Source of the DNA: Chitinophagaceae bacterium
Lineage (GTDB): Bacteria > Bacteroidota > Bacteroidia > Chitinophagales > Chitinophagaceae
Length of the DNA: 64,000 bases
Direction: 5' to 3'
NCBI GenBank assembly: GCA_020437365.1
Contig: JAGQWM010000001.1
Location: 1-64,000, forward strand
Under the pieces are notes generated by a model. It worked only from the letters and a program-made list of their open reading frames with translations, made no database searches and was not told the origin of the DNA. Shown piece after piece: positions 43,094-52,782 of this stretch (positions are counted from its first letter, which is position 1; every line of letters starts with the position of its first letter). Position numbers and translations under genes: made by a program.

Positions 43094-44320
43094 ATGACAG
43101 GACAACGTTTCAAATCCTTTGCTGTAGCGGTTTTCAGCATTTTTTGCCTCCTTTTTTCAGGCTCGGCTTTGGCCCAGCATGAAGGAGCAGATACTATGCA
43201 GCAAAAGAAAGAACAAGCAGCAATCAATCATGAAGGTGAAAAAGAAAAATTCGATGCCGGTAAGCTCATTTTCGGACACGTATTGAACGGCCACGAATTT
43301 CATTTTTTAAACATTGGCGACAAGCCGATTTCTATTCCTTTGCCGATTATCCTGTATTCTCCCCAGAGGGGATTTACAACCTTTATGTCTTCCAAATTTG
43401 AGCATGGCCATAAAGATTACAAACAATACCGGATGCTCACAGAACACTCCATTGCCGAAATGGGACTGGACACCAAAAAATATGTAGAAGGCGATATTGT
43501 ACCGGTAACAGCTTCCGGCGATTTAGATACCGGAGTTAAATTGTACGACGTATCGCTCACAAGAAATGTAGTACAAATGTTGTTGGCATTGATTCTCTTT
43601 GTCTGGATTATGATCCGCATTGCCAATAGGTATAAAAAAGGCATTGGTGTAACCTCGGCTCCAAAAGGTTCACAAAGTTTAATGGAGCCGGTCATAGAAT
43701 TTATTAGGGATGAAGTGGCCATTCCCAACCTGGGACGTAAGTATCCGAAATATTTACCTTTTTTATTAGCCTTATTCTTCTTCATATTAATTAATAATTT
43801 ATTCGGCATGATTCCCGGTTCGGCCAATGTAACCGGCAATATTGCATTTACACTGGTATTGGGTGTTGTCTTTTTTATTGTGTTGTTATTTAGTAGTAAT
43901 AAACATTATTGGACACATATTTTCAATCCGCCGGGCATTCCCTTAGGTGTGAAATTTATTTTAGTGCCCGTAGAGATTTTGAGTTTATTCATCAAACCAC
44001 TGGCATTGATCATTCGACTTTTTGCCAATATGGTTGCCGGGCATATCATTATTATTTGTTTGATTTCACTGATATTTATTTTCACCAATCTGAGTACTTC
44101 AGCCGGTTGGGGATCAGCACCATTTTCTATTGCCTTTACCATATTTATTTATTTCATTGAAATATTGGTCGCCTTTATCCAGGCCTTCATCTTTGCGATG
44201 TTGTCGGCAGTATTTATCGGGCAGGCTTTAGAAGGAGAACATCATGATGATGAGCATCTCAAAGAAGATTTGAATTTGAACAAAGATGTGCATTTGTATG
44301 ATGATGCAGTGATTGTATAA
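43094..44320 (+). CDS. atpB: ATP synthase F0 subunit a
   Basis: This 408-residue subunit carries the long N-terminal extension typical of Bacteroidota. It has a signal-like segment (SFAVAVFSIFCLLFSGSALAQ) and a ~150-residue extracytoplasmic region before the first helix (LALILFVWIMIRIANRY). The essential channel Arg is in LALIIRLFANMVAGHIIIICL, followed by the last helix with EILVAFIQAFIFAMLSAVFIGQALEG. It forms the proton half-channels beside the c-ring. It is the first gene of the operon B-E-F-H-A. Confidence 0.93.
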   Translation: MTGQRFKSFAVAVFSIFCLLFSGSALAQHEGADTMQQKKEQAAINHEGEKEKFDAGKLIFGHVLNGHEFHFLNIGDKPISIPLPIILYSPQRGFTTFMSSKFEHGHKDYKQYRMLTEHSIAEMGLDTKKYVEGDIVPVTASGDLDTGVKLYDVSLTRNVVQMLLALILFVWIMIRIANRYKKGIGVTSAPKGSQSLMEPVIEFIRDEVAIPNLGRKYPKYLPFLLALFFFILINNLFGMIPGSANVTGNIAFTLVLGVVFFIVLLFSSNKHYWTHIFNPPGIPLGVKFILVPVEILSLFIKPLALIIRLFANMVAGHIIIICLISLIFIFTNLSTSAGWGSAPFSIAFTIFIYFIEILVAFIQAFIFAMLSAVFIGQALEGEHHDDEHLKEDLNLNKDVHLYDDAVIV

Positions 44321-44327
44321 AAATTGA

Positions 44328-44606
<279 letters not shown>

Positions 44607-44620
44607 AAGACCAACAAAAG

Positions 44621-44663
44621 AAATTACTGTATCTCAAGCAAAGGGCGGCGGGTACAGTAATTT
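44621..44663 (+). other. Stem-loop between atpE and atpF
   Basis: A perfect 11-base inverted repeat (AAATTACTGTA 44621-44631 and TACAGTAATTT 44653-44663) with a 21-base G-rich loop, followed by TCCTTCTT. It may stop part of the transcripts or protect the atpE 3' end, raising c-subunit levels. Confidence 0.65.
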
Positions 44664-44709
44664 TCCTTCTTGCTGAAGGTTTATTTTTGAAAGAAAGAAA
44701 ATTTAAAAT

Positions 44710-45204
44710 ATGAGATTACTGATTCCTGAATTCGGTTTATTGATTTGGACGCTGGTAGCGTTCCTGGTTTTTTATTTTATCTTAAAGAAAAAAGCATGGC
44801 CGCTCATCATGAAAGGACTGCGTGACCGGGAGAATACCATCACCGAATCTTTAGCCACTGCCCGCAAGGTAAAAGAAGAAATGGCTCAGATGAAAAGTGA
44901 AAACGAAGCTTTATTGGCTTCTGCCCGTGAAGAAAGAGCCAAAATGATTAAAGAAGCCAGGGAGACAAAAGAAAAGATGATAAATGACGCCAAAGAAAGT
45001 GCTAAAACCGAAGCAAATAAAATTATTTCTGATGCACAAGCTGCTATCAACGCCCAAAAAATGGCCGCCATCATCGATGTGAAAAACCAAGTGGGTAAAC
45101 TGGTAATTGAAGTCAGTGAGAAAGTGTTGAAAAAAGAACTGAGCAATAAAGATGCCCAGGAATCACATATTCAAAACCTGGTGGATAGCGTAAAACTGAA
45201 TTAA
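44710..45204 (+). CDS. atpF: ATP synthase F0 subunit b
   Basis: This 164-residue stalk subunit has one N-terminal membrane helix (LIWTLVAFLVFYFILKKKAWP) and a long charged coiled coil (GLRDRENTITESLATARKVKEEM..., EARETKEKMINDAKESAKTEANKII). It links F0 to F1 as the peripheral stator. Confidence 0.93.
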   Translation: MRLLIPEFGLLIWTLVAFLVFYFILKKKAWPLIMKGLRDRENTITESLATARKVKEEMAQMKSENEALLASAREERAKMIKEARETKEKMINDAKESAKTEANKIISDAQAAINAQKMAAIIDVKNQVGKLVIEVSEKVLKKELSNKDAQESHIQNLVDSVKLN

Positions 45205-45217
45205 TTAAAACATTGAC

Positions 45218-45781
45218 ATGCCCAACCCAAGATTAGCATCCAGATACGCCAAAGCATTGCTCGATTTGTCTATCGAAAGAGGTGAATTGGAAGAAGTGTT
45301 TACCGACATGCAATGGATACAGGCTGTTTGCAAATCCAACCCGGATTTTGTGAGCTTATTGCGCAGCCCGATTGTAAATGCCGACGTAAAACAAAAGATT
45401 TTGGATGAAATTTGTACGGGTAAAATTGGTCAGTTGGCCATGGCGTTTAATAAACTTTTAATCATCAAAGGAAGAGAAAGAAACCTGCCGGAAATAGCTG
45501 TTGCCTTTGCTGATGCGTATAAAGTGGAAAAACATATCCATACTGTAAAGTTGACAACTGCTTCACCGATTTCTGATGCTACGAAAGAAAAAATCATTAA
45601 CCAGATAAAAAGTACGGCAGGATATGAGAAAATAGAAATCGAAGAAAAAGTCAATGAAGATTTGATTGGCGGTTTTGTATTACAAATCGGCGACCAGTTA
45701 GTCGATGCGAGTATTTCCTACGACCTGAAAGCTATCGCCAAGCAATTCGAGAACAACGATTTTATTTATAATGTGAGATAA
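45218..45781 (+). CDS. atpH: ATP synthase F1 subunit delta
   Basis: This 187-residue subunit has the OSCP/delta pattern: NPRLASRYAKALLDLSIERGELEEVFTDM at the N-terminus and LIGGFVLQIGDQLVDASISYDLKAIAKQF at the C-terminus. It caps the F1 head onto the stator. It lies 13 bases after atpF and 45 bases before atpA. Confidence 0.93.
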   Translation: MPNPRLASRYAKALLDLSIERGELEEVFTDMQWIQAVCKSNPDFVSLLRSPIVNADVKQKILDEICTGKIGQLAMAFNKLLIIKGRERNLPEIAVAFADAYKVEKHIHTVKLTTASPISDATKEKIINQIKSTAGYEKIEIEEKVNEDLIGGFVLQIGDQLVDASISYDLKAIAKQFENNDFIYNVR

Positions 45782-45826
45782 ACCAATTTTTTTAAAAAAA
45801 AATTATAAACGATAAAATAGTATAAA

Positions 45827-47407
45827 ATGGCAGAGATAAAACCAGATGAAATATCGGCGATACTACGCCAGCAATTGAGCAACTTTAATGCAGCTGCAGA
45901 CCTTGAAGAAGTAGGTTCTGTTTTGCAGGTCGGTGACGGTATTGCCCGTGTATATGGATTGGGAAATGTGCGTTACGGTGAGTTGGTAGAATTTGAAAAT
46001 GGCGTAAAAGCGATTGCCCTGAACCTCGAAGAAGATAATGTAGGTGTGGTATTAATGGGTGAAAGCGGCGACATTAAAGAAGGTGCCAAAGTAAAACGTA
46101 CCGGACAAATTGCTTCCATCAATGTAGGTGAAGGTATGGTAGGCCGTGTGGTCAATACCTTGGGTAAGCCAATCGACGGTAAAGGCCCCATCACCGGCGA
46201 ATTATATGAAATGCCATTGGAAAGAAAAGCACCGGGTGTAATCTACCGTGAACCAGTTACTGAGCCGTTGCAAACAGGTATCAAAGCCATCGATGCCATG
46301 ATTCCTATCGGACGTGGACAAAGAGAGTTGGTCATCGGCGACCGCCAAACCGGTAAAACCGCCATTTGCGTAGATACCATTATCAACCAGAAAGAATTTT
46401 TCGAAGCCGGCGAACCGGTGTATTGTATTTATGTGGCCATCGGCCAGAAGGCTTCTACCATTGCCAGCGTTATGCAAACTTTACAGGATGCAGGAGCGAT
46501 GGAGTACACAACTATTGTGGCGGCTTCTGCTTCCGATCCGGCACCTTTACAATTCTATGCACCTTTTGCAGGTGCTGCCATCGGCGAGTATTTTCGTGAT
46601 ACCGGCCGGCCGGCATTGATTATTTATGATGACTTATCAAAACAAGCAGTAGCATACCGTGAAGTGTCATTATTGCTCCGTCGCCCACCGGGACGTGAAG
46701 CCTATCCGGGTGATGTGTTTTACCTGCATAGCCGTTTGCTGGAAAGAGCAGCAAAAGTTATCAGCGATGATAATGTGGCCAAAAATATGAATGACGTTCC
46801 CGACAGTATTAAACATCTTGTAAAAGGCGGCGGTTCATTAACAGCATTACCAATTATTGAAACACAGGCCGGAGACGTTTCTGCTTATATTCCTACCAAC
46901 GTAATTTCTATTACTGACGGACAGATATTCTTAGAAACGAACCTTTTCCTTTCCGGTATTCGTCCGGCTATCAACGTCGGTATTTCTGTAAGCCGTGTGG
47001 GTGGAAACGCACAGAAAAAATCGATGAAGAAAGTAGCCGGTACTTTAAAACTTGACCAGGCATTGTATCGTGAGTTGGAAGCTTTCTCTAAATTCGGTGG
47101 CGACCTCGATGCAGCTACCAAAAATGTAATTGATAAAGGTGCCCGGAACGTGGAGATTCTGAAACAAGCACAATACTCACCCATGTCCGTTGAAAAACAA
47201 GTAGCTATCATTTATCTTGGAACAAATGGTTTGATAAAAGAAGTGCCGGTAAAAAGAGTGAAAGAATTTGAAGAGCATTTCTTAACGGAAATGGATAATA
47301 AATTGCCGGATGTAATGGCCGAATTCAAAGCCGGCAAATTACCCGAAGAAGGATTGAAGCAAATGGTAGAACTGGCACAGGGACTTATACCACAGTACAA
47401 AGCGTAA
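45827..47407 (+). CDS. atpA: ATP synthase F1 subunit alpha
   Basis: This 526-residue non-catalytic nucleotide-binding subunit has the N-terminal beta-barrel ([27 protein letters not shown]), Walker [19 protein letters not shown] and Walker [12 protein letters not shown]. The ATP synthase alpha/beta signature appears as [14 protein letters not shown]. It is the last gene of this cluster. The gamma subunit gene that follows alpha in many Bacteroidota is not here, and neither are beta and epsilon. Confidence 0.96.
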   Translation: MAEIKPDEISAILRQQLSNFNAAADLEEVGSVLQVGDGIARVYGLGNVRYGELVEFENGVKAIALNLEEDNVGVVLMGESGDIKEGAKVKRTGQIASINVGEGMVGRVVNTLGKPIDGKGPITGELYEMPLERKAPGVIYREPVTEPLQTGIKAIDAMIPIGRGQRELVIGDRQTGKTAICVDTIINQKEFFEAGEPVYCIYVAIGQKASTIASVMQTLQDAGAMEYTTIVAASASDPAPLQFYAPFAGAAIGEYFRDTGRPALIIYDDLSKQAVAYREVSLLLRRPPGREAYPGDVFYLHSRLLERAAKVISDDNVAKNMNDVPDSIKHLVKGGGSLTALPIIETQAGDVSAYIPTNVISITDGQIFLETNLFLSGIRPAINVGISVSRVGGNAQKKSMKKVAGTLKLDQALYRELEAFSKFGGDLDAATKNVIDKGARNVEILKQAQYSPMSVEKQVAIIYLGTNGLIKEVPVKRVKEFEEHFLTEMDNKLPDVMAEFKAGKLPEEGLKQMVELAQGLIPQYKA

Positions 47408-47429
47408 ATTTTCAATAAACAATTTGTAA

Positions 47430-47457
47430 AAGGCAGCCTTCGGGCTGTCTTTTTTTT
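47430..47457 (+). terminator. Rho-independent terminator of the ATP synthase operon
   Basis: The stem is AAGGCAGCC pairing with GGCTGTCTT (one G-T pair) around a TTCG tetraloop (47439-47442), followed by seven or more T. Confidence 0.88.
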
Positions 47458-47593
47458 GGGAATACGTAGAAATTCCAAAAGACTTTTGATATTTTTACTA
47501 TTATTTTCATATTGTAAGTAATTGATTTTCAATAGCAATAGTAAAAATACTACAGAAAATACGGTATTTTTTACGAAAAATCACTCGGAAAAC

Positions 47594-47624
47594 TTGCAAG
47601 TATAAAACCTGCGTATTATGTTTG
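47594..47624 (+). promoter_or_regulatory. Promoter of the T9SS cargo gene
   Basis: TTG (47594-47596), a 20-base gap, then TATGTTTG (47617-47624): a full match to the Bacteroidota -33/-7 layout. The predicted leader is about 170 bases. Confidence 0.6.
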
Positions 47625-47669
47625 TCTTCGAATCGAACAAATCCTTAGAAAACGACGAAATCCAACCCC

Positions 47670-47727
47670 TTGAAACAAACTGATTGCAAAATCCAGCATT
47701 GCGCTGCCGTCTGTTTCAATTTTTTTT
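47670..47727 (+). promoter_or_regulatory. Terminator-like inverted repeat in the leader
   Basis: TTGAAACA (47670-47677) pairs with TGTTTCAA (47712-47719) across a 34-base loop and is followed at once by eight T. It lies downstream of the promoter and upstream of the start at 47800, the layout of an attenuator. Confidence 0.4.
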
Positions 47728-47799
47728 ACCGGGATTTCATTGTTGATAAGGTGAAGCTGAAAAGCACTCGATTTTTCCGTAAACCCTAAAACGAAAACA

Positions 47800-49104
47800 A
47801 TGAAAACAATTTTACCCAACCGTAAGAATTTTTTAATTCTGATTATTGCGTTTTTGATGTCCTGTGTTATAGTGAAAGTGCAGGCGCAAAGCGGCTCAGG
47901 TAACCTGACTAATGGCCTGAAATTCAATAGCTATTCTTTAATCAGTGGTCAGGATTTAAAAAAAGGTGCACAGTATCTCTACACAAAAGTGAACGACTCT
48001 ACCGATGCTATTGTTAGTATCGATAGTCTTGTGAATGGCGCCAAAGTGGCCAAAATAGATGATAATAGTAATGGTACCGGTTATAAAGACGCTTTCCAAC
48101 CTGCAATAAAATCAGGTAATGTTATTGGAGATTCTTATGCAGTCTTCGGGATTCATTTTTTCAGGACCGGAACAAATACTCCAATTATTTTAAAAGATGT
48201 GAATGGTACGGCTTTGGATATTGATGGCAATGCCGGTTTAAAAGAATTTGTTGTGGTAGATGCGGGTGCCGGCAGTACAATGCAGTATTTGTCGCTCAAT
48301 TCTGATATTAATATATTGCAAATTTTAACCGGTTGTTTTAAAGGCATTAATGCTTTAGGTATTGAAAGAAGCGGTATTGATACTTCTTCCTTTAAAAATA
48401 TGTTTACGGCCAGTAATACTGCCGGCGTTTCTTCTATGACGATTAAGGCCGGTACATTTACGGTTGTACCACAAACTACAGAACGTCAATATAGTATTTA
48501 TATGAAGGGTTTTGTGTATCCACCTAATAATTCAACCTTGCCAGTTAAATTAGATGCTTTCAATGCCATTTTAAATCAATCTCAAACAAAAGTTGACCTG
48601 ACCTGGAATACAGCACAGGAAATCAATGCCAGTCATTTTATTGTACAAAAAAGCAATGACGGTACAAACTATCAGGATATAGCAACTGTTTTTGCCATGG
48701 GCAATACCAGCGAACAAACCAACTATGCTTTTAAAGATGATGTATCCAATGATGCTTCTGATGTAATTTATTACCGCCTGCAAATGGTGGATATTGATGC
48801 CCGTTATGAGTATTCAAAAGTTAGAATCATTCGGATTAACAGGCAAGCCAAAAATGAAATCAAAATTTTAACTTACCCTAATCCGGCCATTAATGAATTG
48901 CGTGTTACAGTACCGGCCAACTGGCAGAATAAAAAGATTGTGTACCAGGTGTTCAATTTGAGTGGACAAACAATGTTGCAAACCATCAATGCGAACAGCA
49001 GCCAGACAGAAATTTTGAATATCAGTCAACTGAACAAAGGCATGTATTTTATAAAATTGACATGTGAAGGGCAAACGGCACAACAAAAAATTATCAAAAT
49101 GTAA
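47800..49104 (+). CDS. T9SS type A sorting domain-containing secreted protein
   Basis: This is a 434-residue exported protein. An N-terminal signal (FLILIIAFLMSCVIVKVQAQ) is followed by a ~210-residue beta-rich region without a recognised family. Then comes a fibronectin-III-like module (about 248-350: LPVKLDAFNAILNQSQTKVDLTWNTAQEINASHFIVQKSNDG) and the T9SS type A C-terminal domain (ILTYPNPAINELRV ... FNLSGQTM ... LNKGMYFIKLTCEGQTAQQKIIKM). It is moved to the cell surface by the type IX secretion system. A strong promoter and terminator flank it. Confidence 0.85.
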   Translation: MKTILPNRKNFLILIIAFLMSCVIVKVQAQSGSGNLTNGLKFNSYSLISGQDLKKGAQYLYTKVNDSTDAIVSIDSLVNGAKVAKIDDNSNGTGYKDAFQPAIKSGNVIGDSYAVFGIHFFRTGTNTPIILKDVNGTALDIDGNAGLKEFVVVDAGAGSTMQYLSLNSDINILQILTGCFKGINALGIERSGIDTSSFKNMFTASNTAGVSSMTIKAGTFTVVPQTTERQYSIYMKGFVYPPNNSTLPVKLDAFNAILNQSQTKVDLTWNTAQEINASHFIVQKSNDGTNYQDIATVFAMGNTSEQTNYAFKDDVSNDASDVIYYRLQMVDIDARYEYSKVRIIRINRQAKNEIKILTYPNPAINELRVTVPANWQNKKIVYQVFNLSGQTMLQTINANSSQTEILNISQLNKGMYFIKLTCEGQTAQQKIIKM

Positions 49105-49137
49105 ATACAGGATTATACAATAGGGCTCCGGACATCG

Positions 49138-49168
49138 CCGCCTCGTAAAAAACGAGGCGGTTTTTTTT
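49138..49168 (+). terminator. Rho-independent terminator
   Basis: A perfect 9-base GC-rich stem CCGCCTCGT/ACGAGGCGG (49138-49146 and 49152-49160), A5 loop and eight T. It terminates the T9SS gene. Confidence 0.92.
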
Positions 49169-49178
49169 ATAAATAAAC

Positions 49179-49207
49179 TTTGGTTAACAAGGTTATATGT
49201 AAGTTTG
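49179..49207 (+). promoter_or_regulatory. Promoter of the TonB-dependent receptor gene
   Basis: TTTG (49179-49182), 17-base gap, then TAAGTTTG (49200-49207); the ATG is at 49238. Confidence 0.5.
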
Positions 49208-49237
49208 CGGCCTATTTCAACAACCAACATATTTACG

Positions 49238-51484
49238 ATGAAAAGGATTGTGTTTTTAATTCCTGTTTTATTATTGTCCACTTATTTGCTGTCGCAAACA
49301 ACAATCAGCGGCACAATTACAGATCATAAAAAGCAACCGGTAGCCGGTGCCAGTGTTACAATCAAAGACAGTTATGATGGTGCCACCACCGATTCGCTGG
49401 GAAGGTTTTCTTTTACAACTTTTGAAAAAGGTACACAAACACTCGTCGTAACCAATATTGGTTTTGTATCTGAAGAACAAACGATTTCACTTGCCGGAGA
49501 AGCAATGACGCTCAACATTGAAATGAAACAAAAGATAACGGAACTTTCTGCTGTTGTACTTTCTGCCGGAAGTTTTGAAGCCAGCGACAGGAAAAGAGCT
49601 ACCGCTGTGCTCGACCCTATTGATATTGTAACTACAGCCAGTGCCAATGGTGAAATTACCGGTGCTTTAAAAACTTTGCCCGGCACACAACAAGTTGGCG
49701 AACAGGAAGGTTTATTTGTAAGGGGTGGTACAGCTGCCGAAACCAAAACTTTTATAGACGGAACGCTGGTCAATAATTTCTTTTATAGTTCGGTTCCGAA
49801 TATTGCACAATTCAGCAGGTTTTCACCTTTTCTTTTTAAAGGCACTGTATTTAGTACAGGTGGTTATTCTGCTTTATACGGCCAGGCACTTTCTTCAGCA
49901 TTGATATTGGAATCAATTGATTTGCCCGAAAGAAGTTCGGCCAATGTGGGGCTGTCAGTATTGAGTGCCAATGCAGGATTGCAACACTTGGCAAAAAATA
50001 AAAAATCTTCCTGGGGTGTTAATTATTCTTATACGGATTTGAGTTTGGCTTTTGCCGTTATCAAACAAAGACAGGATTATTCAAGAGTGCCGCGGGTGCA
50101 TAATTTTGATGCCAATTTCCGTTTCAAAACTTCGCCTACCGGAATGGTAAAATATTATGGTTATGTCAGTAATAACAAATTAGGATTTACTGTCAGTAGC
50201 ATTGACTCTTTGGGTTATCTCGATAAATTTGCCATAGCGAATACCAATATTTATCACAACCTTTCCTGGAAAGAAAATTTACATCACCGATGGAAAATTC
50301 ATATTGGCCTTTCCTATTCGAATAATAAAGACGACATCAATAGTGGCTTGCAGGACCAGCAGAAAAATGATGTCGTATTAACTGGGTTAGAATTTAAAAA
50401 TTTTGGTATTAAAACCAAAGGCAACTATTTCAATGCAAGACTGGTGTTGGAAAAGAAATTTAAAGGATTGACAGCATTGCGTTTTGGCACAGAATATAAT
50501 TACAGTAAAGACCACCTTGTTTTTACTGATTATAACGGTCAGCCATACACGAATAATATCAGCGAAAACCTGAATGCCTTATTTGCCGAATCGGATATAT
50601 ATGTAACCAATGATTTGGCCATCAAAACCGGGTTACGGGCCGAATATGCTTCATTGCTCAAAAAATATAACCTGGCTCCCCGGCTATCGCTGGCATATAA
50701 ACTGGGTAAACATACGCAAGCCTCTTTGGCCTATGGAATTTTTTATCAAAACCCTGAAAAAAAATATTTGCCTTCGCCCAATATGCTGGACTTTATGAAA
50801 GCCACGCATTATATATTGCAATTTCAGAAAGTGGCTAACCAGCAGTCATTCCGGGTAGAAATGTTTTATAAGAAATATCAGCATCTTGTAAAAACCGATG
50901 CAACGCAAAACACACAATTTGCCATCAATAACAATGGTTTCGGTGATGCCAAAGGCATTGAATTTTTCTGGAGAGATAAAAAGACAATTAAAAATTTAGA
51001 CTACTGGATTTCTTATTCCTATTTAGACACCAAAAGAGATTTTTTGAATTTTCCTTATGCCATAACGCCCAATTTTGCTGCTAAGCATACGGCATCTATT
51101 GTGGCCAAGAAATTTATTGAGCCGATTAAGCTGAACCTGAATATTGCTTATAATTTTGCCAGTGGCCGTCCTTATTATGACATTCAATATGACGGCTCGC
51201 AGTATAAATTTACCGACAGAGGAACGGTACCAAGCTATAATAATGTCAGTTTTGCCCTGAATTATCTGCCGTTTATCGGTAAAAAAAATGCGACGGTATT
51301 TCCGGTCTATGTTTTGCAGGTAAGTAATATCTTTAACTTCAAACAAACCTATGGCTACCAATATTCTTATAACGGCGCCCGAAAAGAGGCCATTGTACCA
51401 ACATCCAGAATGTTTGTTTTCATTGGTGCATTTATTAGTTTCGGTACCGACAGGAGCGATGAAGTCATCAATAACGGCTTATAA
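49238..51484 (+). CDS. TonB-dependent receptor with carboxypeptidase-regulatory-like N-terminus
   Basis: The start is ATG 49238 (748 residues); the in-frame TTG at 49205 is part of the -7 box. A signal peptide (MKRIVFLIPVLLLSTYLLSQ) is followed by a CarboxypepD_reg-like domain (TTISGTITDHKKQPVAGASVTIKDS). Next come a plug (VDIVTTASANGEITGALKTLPGTQQVGEQEGLFVRGGTA-type segment) and a 22-strand-type barrel ending in aromatic strands. The last residues lack the usual terminal Phe (VINNGL). There is no SusD partner, so it is not a SusC pair. It probably imports an iron complex or another small ligand. The TPR-like protein follows after 26 bases. Confidence 0.88.
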   Translation: MKRIVFLIPVLLLSTYLLSQTTISGTITDHKKQPVAGASVTIKDSYDGATTDSLGRFSFTTFEKGTQTLVVTNIGFVSEEQTISLAGEAMTLNIEMKQKITELSAVVLSAGSFEASDRKRATAVLDPIDIVTTASANGEITGALKTLPGTQQVGEQEGLFVRGGTAAETKTFIDGTLVNNFFYSSVPNIAQFSRFSPFLFKGTVFSTGGYSALYGQALSSALILESIDLPERSSANVGLSVLSANAGLQHLAKNKKSSWGVNYSYTDLSLAFAVIKQRQDYSRVPRVHNFDANFRFKTSPTGMVKYYGYVSNNKLGFTVSSIDSLGYLDKFAIANTNIYHNLSWKENLHHRWKIHIGLSYSNNKDDINSGLQDQQKNDVVLTGLEFKNFGIKTKGNYFNARLVLEKKFKGLTALRFGTEYNYSKDHLVFTDYNGQPYTNNISENLNALFAESDIYVTNDLAIKTGLRAEYASLLKKYNLAPRLSLAYKLGKHTQASLAYGIFYQNPEKKYLPSPNMLDFMKATHYILQFQKVANQQSFRVEMFYKKYQHLVKTDATQNTQFAINNNGFGDAKGIEFFWRDKKTIKNLDYWISYSYLDTKRDFLNFPYAITPNFAAKHTASIVAKKFIEPIKLNLNIAYNFASGRPYYDIQYDGSQYKFTDRGTVPSYNNVSFALNYLPFIGKKNATVFPVYVLQVSNIFNFKQTYGYQYSYNGARKEAIVPTSRMFVFIGAFISFGTDRSDEVINNGL

Positions 51485-51510
51485 AAAATAAAATTTTAAA
51501 ACACCAAACA

Positions 51511-52173
51511 ATGAAAAAATATTTATTGACACTGACAACAGTTCTATGGTTATGTGCAGCATTTGCACAAAATGATAAATACACAAATGCCATGCTGCCC
51601 AAAATTGCATTGCTCGATTCGAATAATTCGGTAGATGAATGGAAATCTTTGTCGAATGCATTTGAAAGAATTGCCGATGCGGAAAAAACAAAATGGGAAC
51701 CTTATTACTACGCATCATTTTGTATGGTAACAGCCGGCAGCCGCGCAATGCCTACGGATGGCAGCATGGGCGATAATACAAAAATTTCTGATCCTTATGC
51801 AGATAAAGCAGAACAATTGCTGGATAAAGCTTCCGCATTGAGTAAAGACAATTCAGAAATTTATTGTGTAAGTAAAATGATTCATTCGCTCAGGATGAGG
51901 GGCAACCCGATGGCCCGGTATATGACAGAAGGCGCCAAAGCTTCCGAGGCTTTGGAAAAAGCAAAAAAATTAAATCCCTATAATCCGAGAGTTTATATTC
52001 TTGAAGGGGAAGATAAATATTATACACCGGAACAATATGGTGGTGATAAAGATGAAGCTAAAAAACTATTTGAAAAAGCAAAAGATCTGTTTTCAATTGA
52101 TAAAGCTATTACCCCAACTGAACCGCAATGGGGTCAAGGACTGGTTTGGTATTTTTTATCACAGTATAAATAA
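51511..52173 (+). CDS. Exported TPR-like protein
   Basis: This 220-residue protein has a signal peptide (YLLTLTTVLWLCAAFAQ). Its helical segments include SVDEWKSLSNAFERIADAEKTKWEPYYYASFCMV, DPYADKAEQLLDKASALSKDNSEIYCVSKMIHSL and ASEALEKAKKLNPYNPRVYILEGEDKYY. These are spaced like tetratricopeptide units and end in FYHSQ-free WYFLSQYK. It is co-transcribed with the TonB-dependent receptor (26 bases). The pairing of a receptor with a small periplasmic TPR protein recurs in Bacteroidota; its role is not known. Confidence 0.75.
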   Translation: MKKYLLTLTTVLWLCAAFAQNDKYTNAMLPKIALLDSNNSVDEWKSLSNAFERIADAEKTKWEPYYYASFCMVTAGSRAMPTDGSMGDNTKISDPYADKAEQLLDKASALSKDNSEIYCVSKMIHSLRMRGNPMARYMTEGAKASEALEKAKKLNPYNPRVYILEGEDKYYTPEQYGGDKDEAKKLFEKAKDLFSIDKAITPTEPQWGQGLVWYFLSQYK

Positions 52174-52205
52174 TCTTTTTAAAATATATTTTGTATAAAT
52201 GAGAA

Positions 52206-52227
52206 AGCCCTTTTCGAAAAAAGGGCT
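52206..52227. terminator. Hairpin terminator between convergent genes
   Basis: A perfect 9-base stem AGCCCTTTT/AAAAGGGCT (52206-52214 and 52219-52227) with a CGAA loop. The T-tract is poor on the plus side (GTTCTCTTT) and absent on the other. Confidence 0.6.
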
Positions 52228-52377
52228 GTTCTCTTTGGTGCTCTATGTGTATGAAAGCTTTTTTAGAATGTTATTTGCGTTTGTGAATGGGTTGCAAGGC
52301 CAGCGGAGGTTGTCTTTTCCGATTGCGAGGTTTTATTAAATGTTTCAACCATTGTTTGAATTTCTTTTTCATCCGGA

Positions 52378-52782
52378 TTAATTTTTGGGATTGATAACAA
52401 TAGTTTTTGAATACGTAGTTCGATTATCTTTTTCAAATAATTTGATGCGGTACATAATTTTTCTGTGACTGGCATTTTCGAAAAAAAGATATTGATCAGC
52501 GTCGTTCTTTTCGGAGCTGAAGACCAGGGCGGCTACTCGAAAATGTTGGCCGTCTGTACTTTTTTCTACATCAAATTTGTAAGTGGATTCATTTTGGCTG
52601 ACATTCCATTGCAACCAAACTTTGTGTTGTAATATTTGCCCCTTAAAATTTTCAATTTTTGAAGAATCATTTTGCGGCGCCTTTACAACTTGTTGATTTG
52701 TAAAAGGAGGTGTGATGTTTTTATCTGTTGGCAAATAAATGCGCAACAACATAATACTGAATGCAATGAATAACTTAATCAT
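52378..52782 (-). CDS. Small exported beta-sandwich protein (Fn3-like domain without sorting signal)
   Basis: This 134-residue protein has an N-terminal hydrophobic segment (LFIAFSIMLLRIYLP). The domain (about 45-130: ENFKGQILQHKVWLQWNVSQNESTYKFDVEKSTDGQHFRVAALV ... KIMYRIKLFEKDNRTTYSKTIVI) resembles the Fn3-like module that precedes T9SS sorting domains at 48.5 kb and 62 kb. Here the protein ends right after the module, with no sorting domain. An open frame in another phase continues for ~38 codons beyond the stop (see findings). Function unknown. Confidence 0.6.
   Translation of the reverse strand: MIKLFIAFSIMLLRIYLPTDKNITPPFTNQQVVKAPQNDSSKIENFKGQILQHKVWLQWNVSQNESTYKFDVEKSTDGQHFRVAALVFSSEKNDADQYLFFENASHRKIMYRIKLFEKDNRTTYSKTIVINPKN

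Larger units (their letters stand above)
47408..47799 (+). other. 392-base region between atpA and the T9SS protein gene
   Basis: It contains the atpA terminator, a promoter (47594-47624) and a ~170-base leader with a terminator-like hairpin (47670-47727). All three are listed separately. No gamma-subunit frame or other gene is present. Confidence 0.6.

Noticed and set aside
47408-47799. Hidden or degraded atpG
   Set aside because: No frame with gamma-subunit features (long N- and C-terminal helices) exists in any phase; the space is a terminator, promoter and leader.
47616-47927. Minus-strand frame of 103 codons between atpA and the T9SS gene
   Set aside because: It overlaps the T9SS signal peptide and the promoter/leader region, starts inside the neighbouring gene and shows no recognisable domain.
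49205-49237. TTG at 49205 as start of the TonB-dependent receptor
   Set aside because: The codon is part of the TAAGTTTG -7 box; the ATG at 49238 begins directly at the signal peptide.
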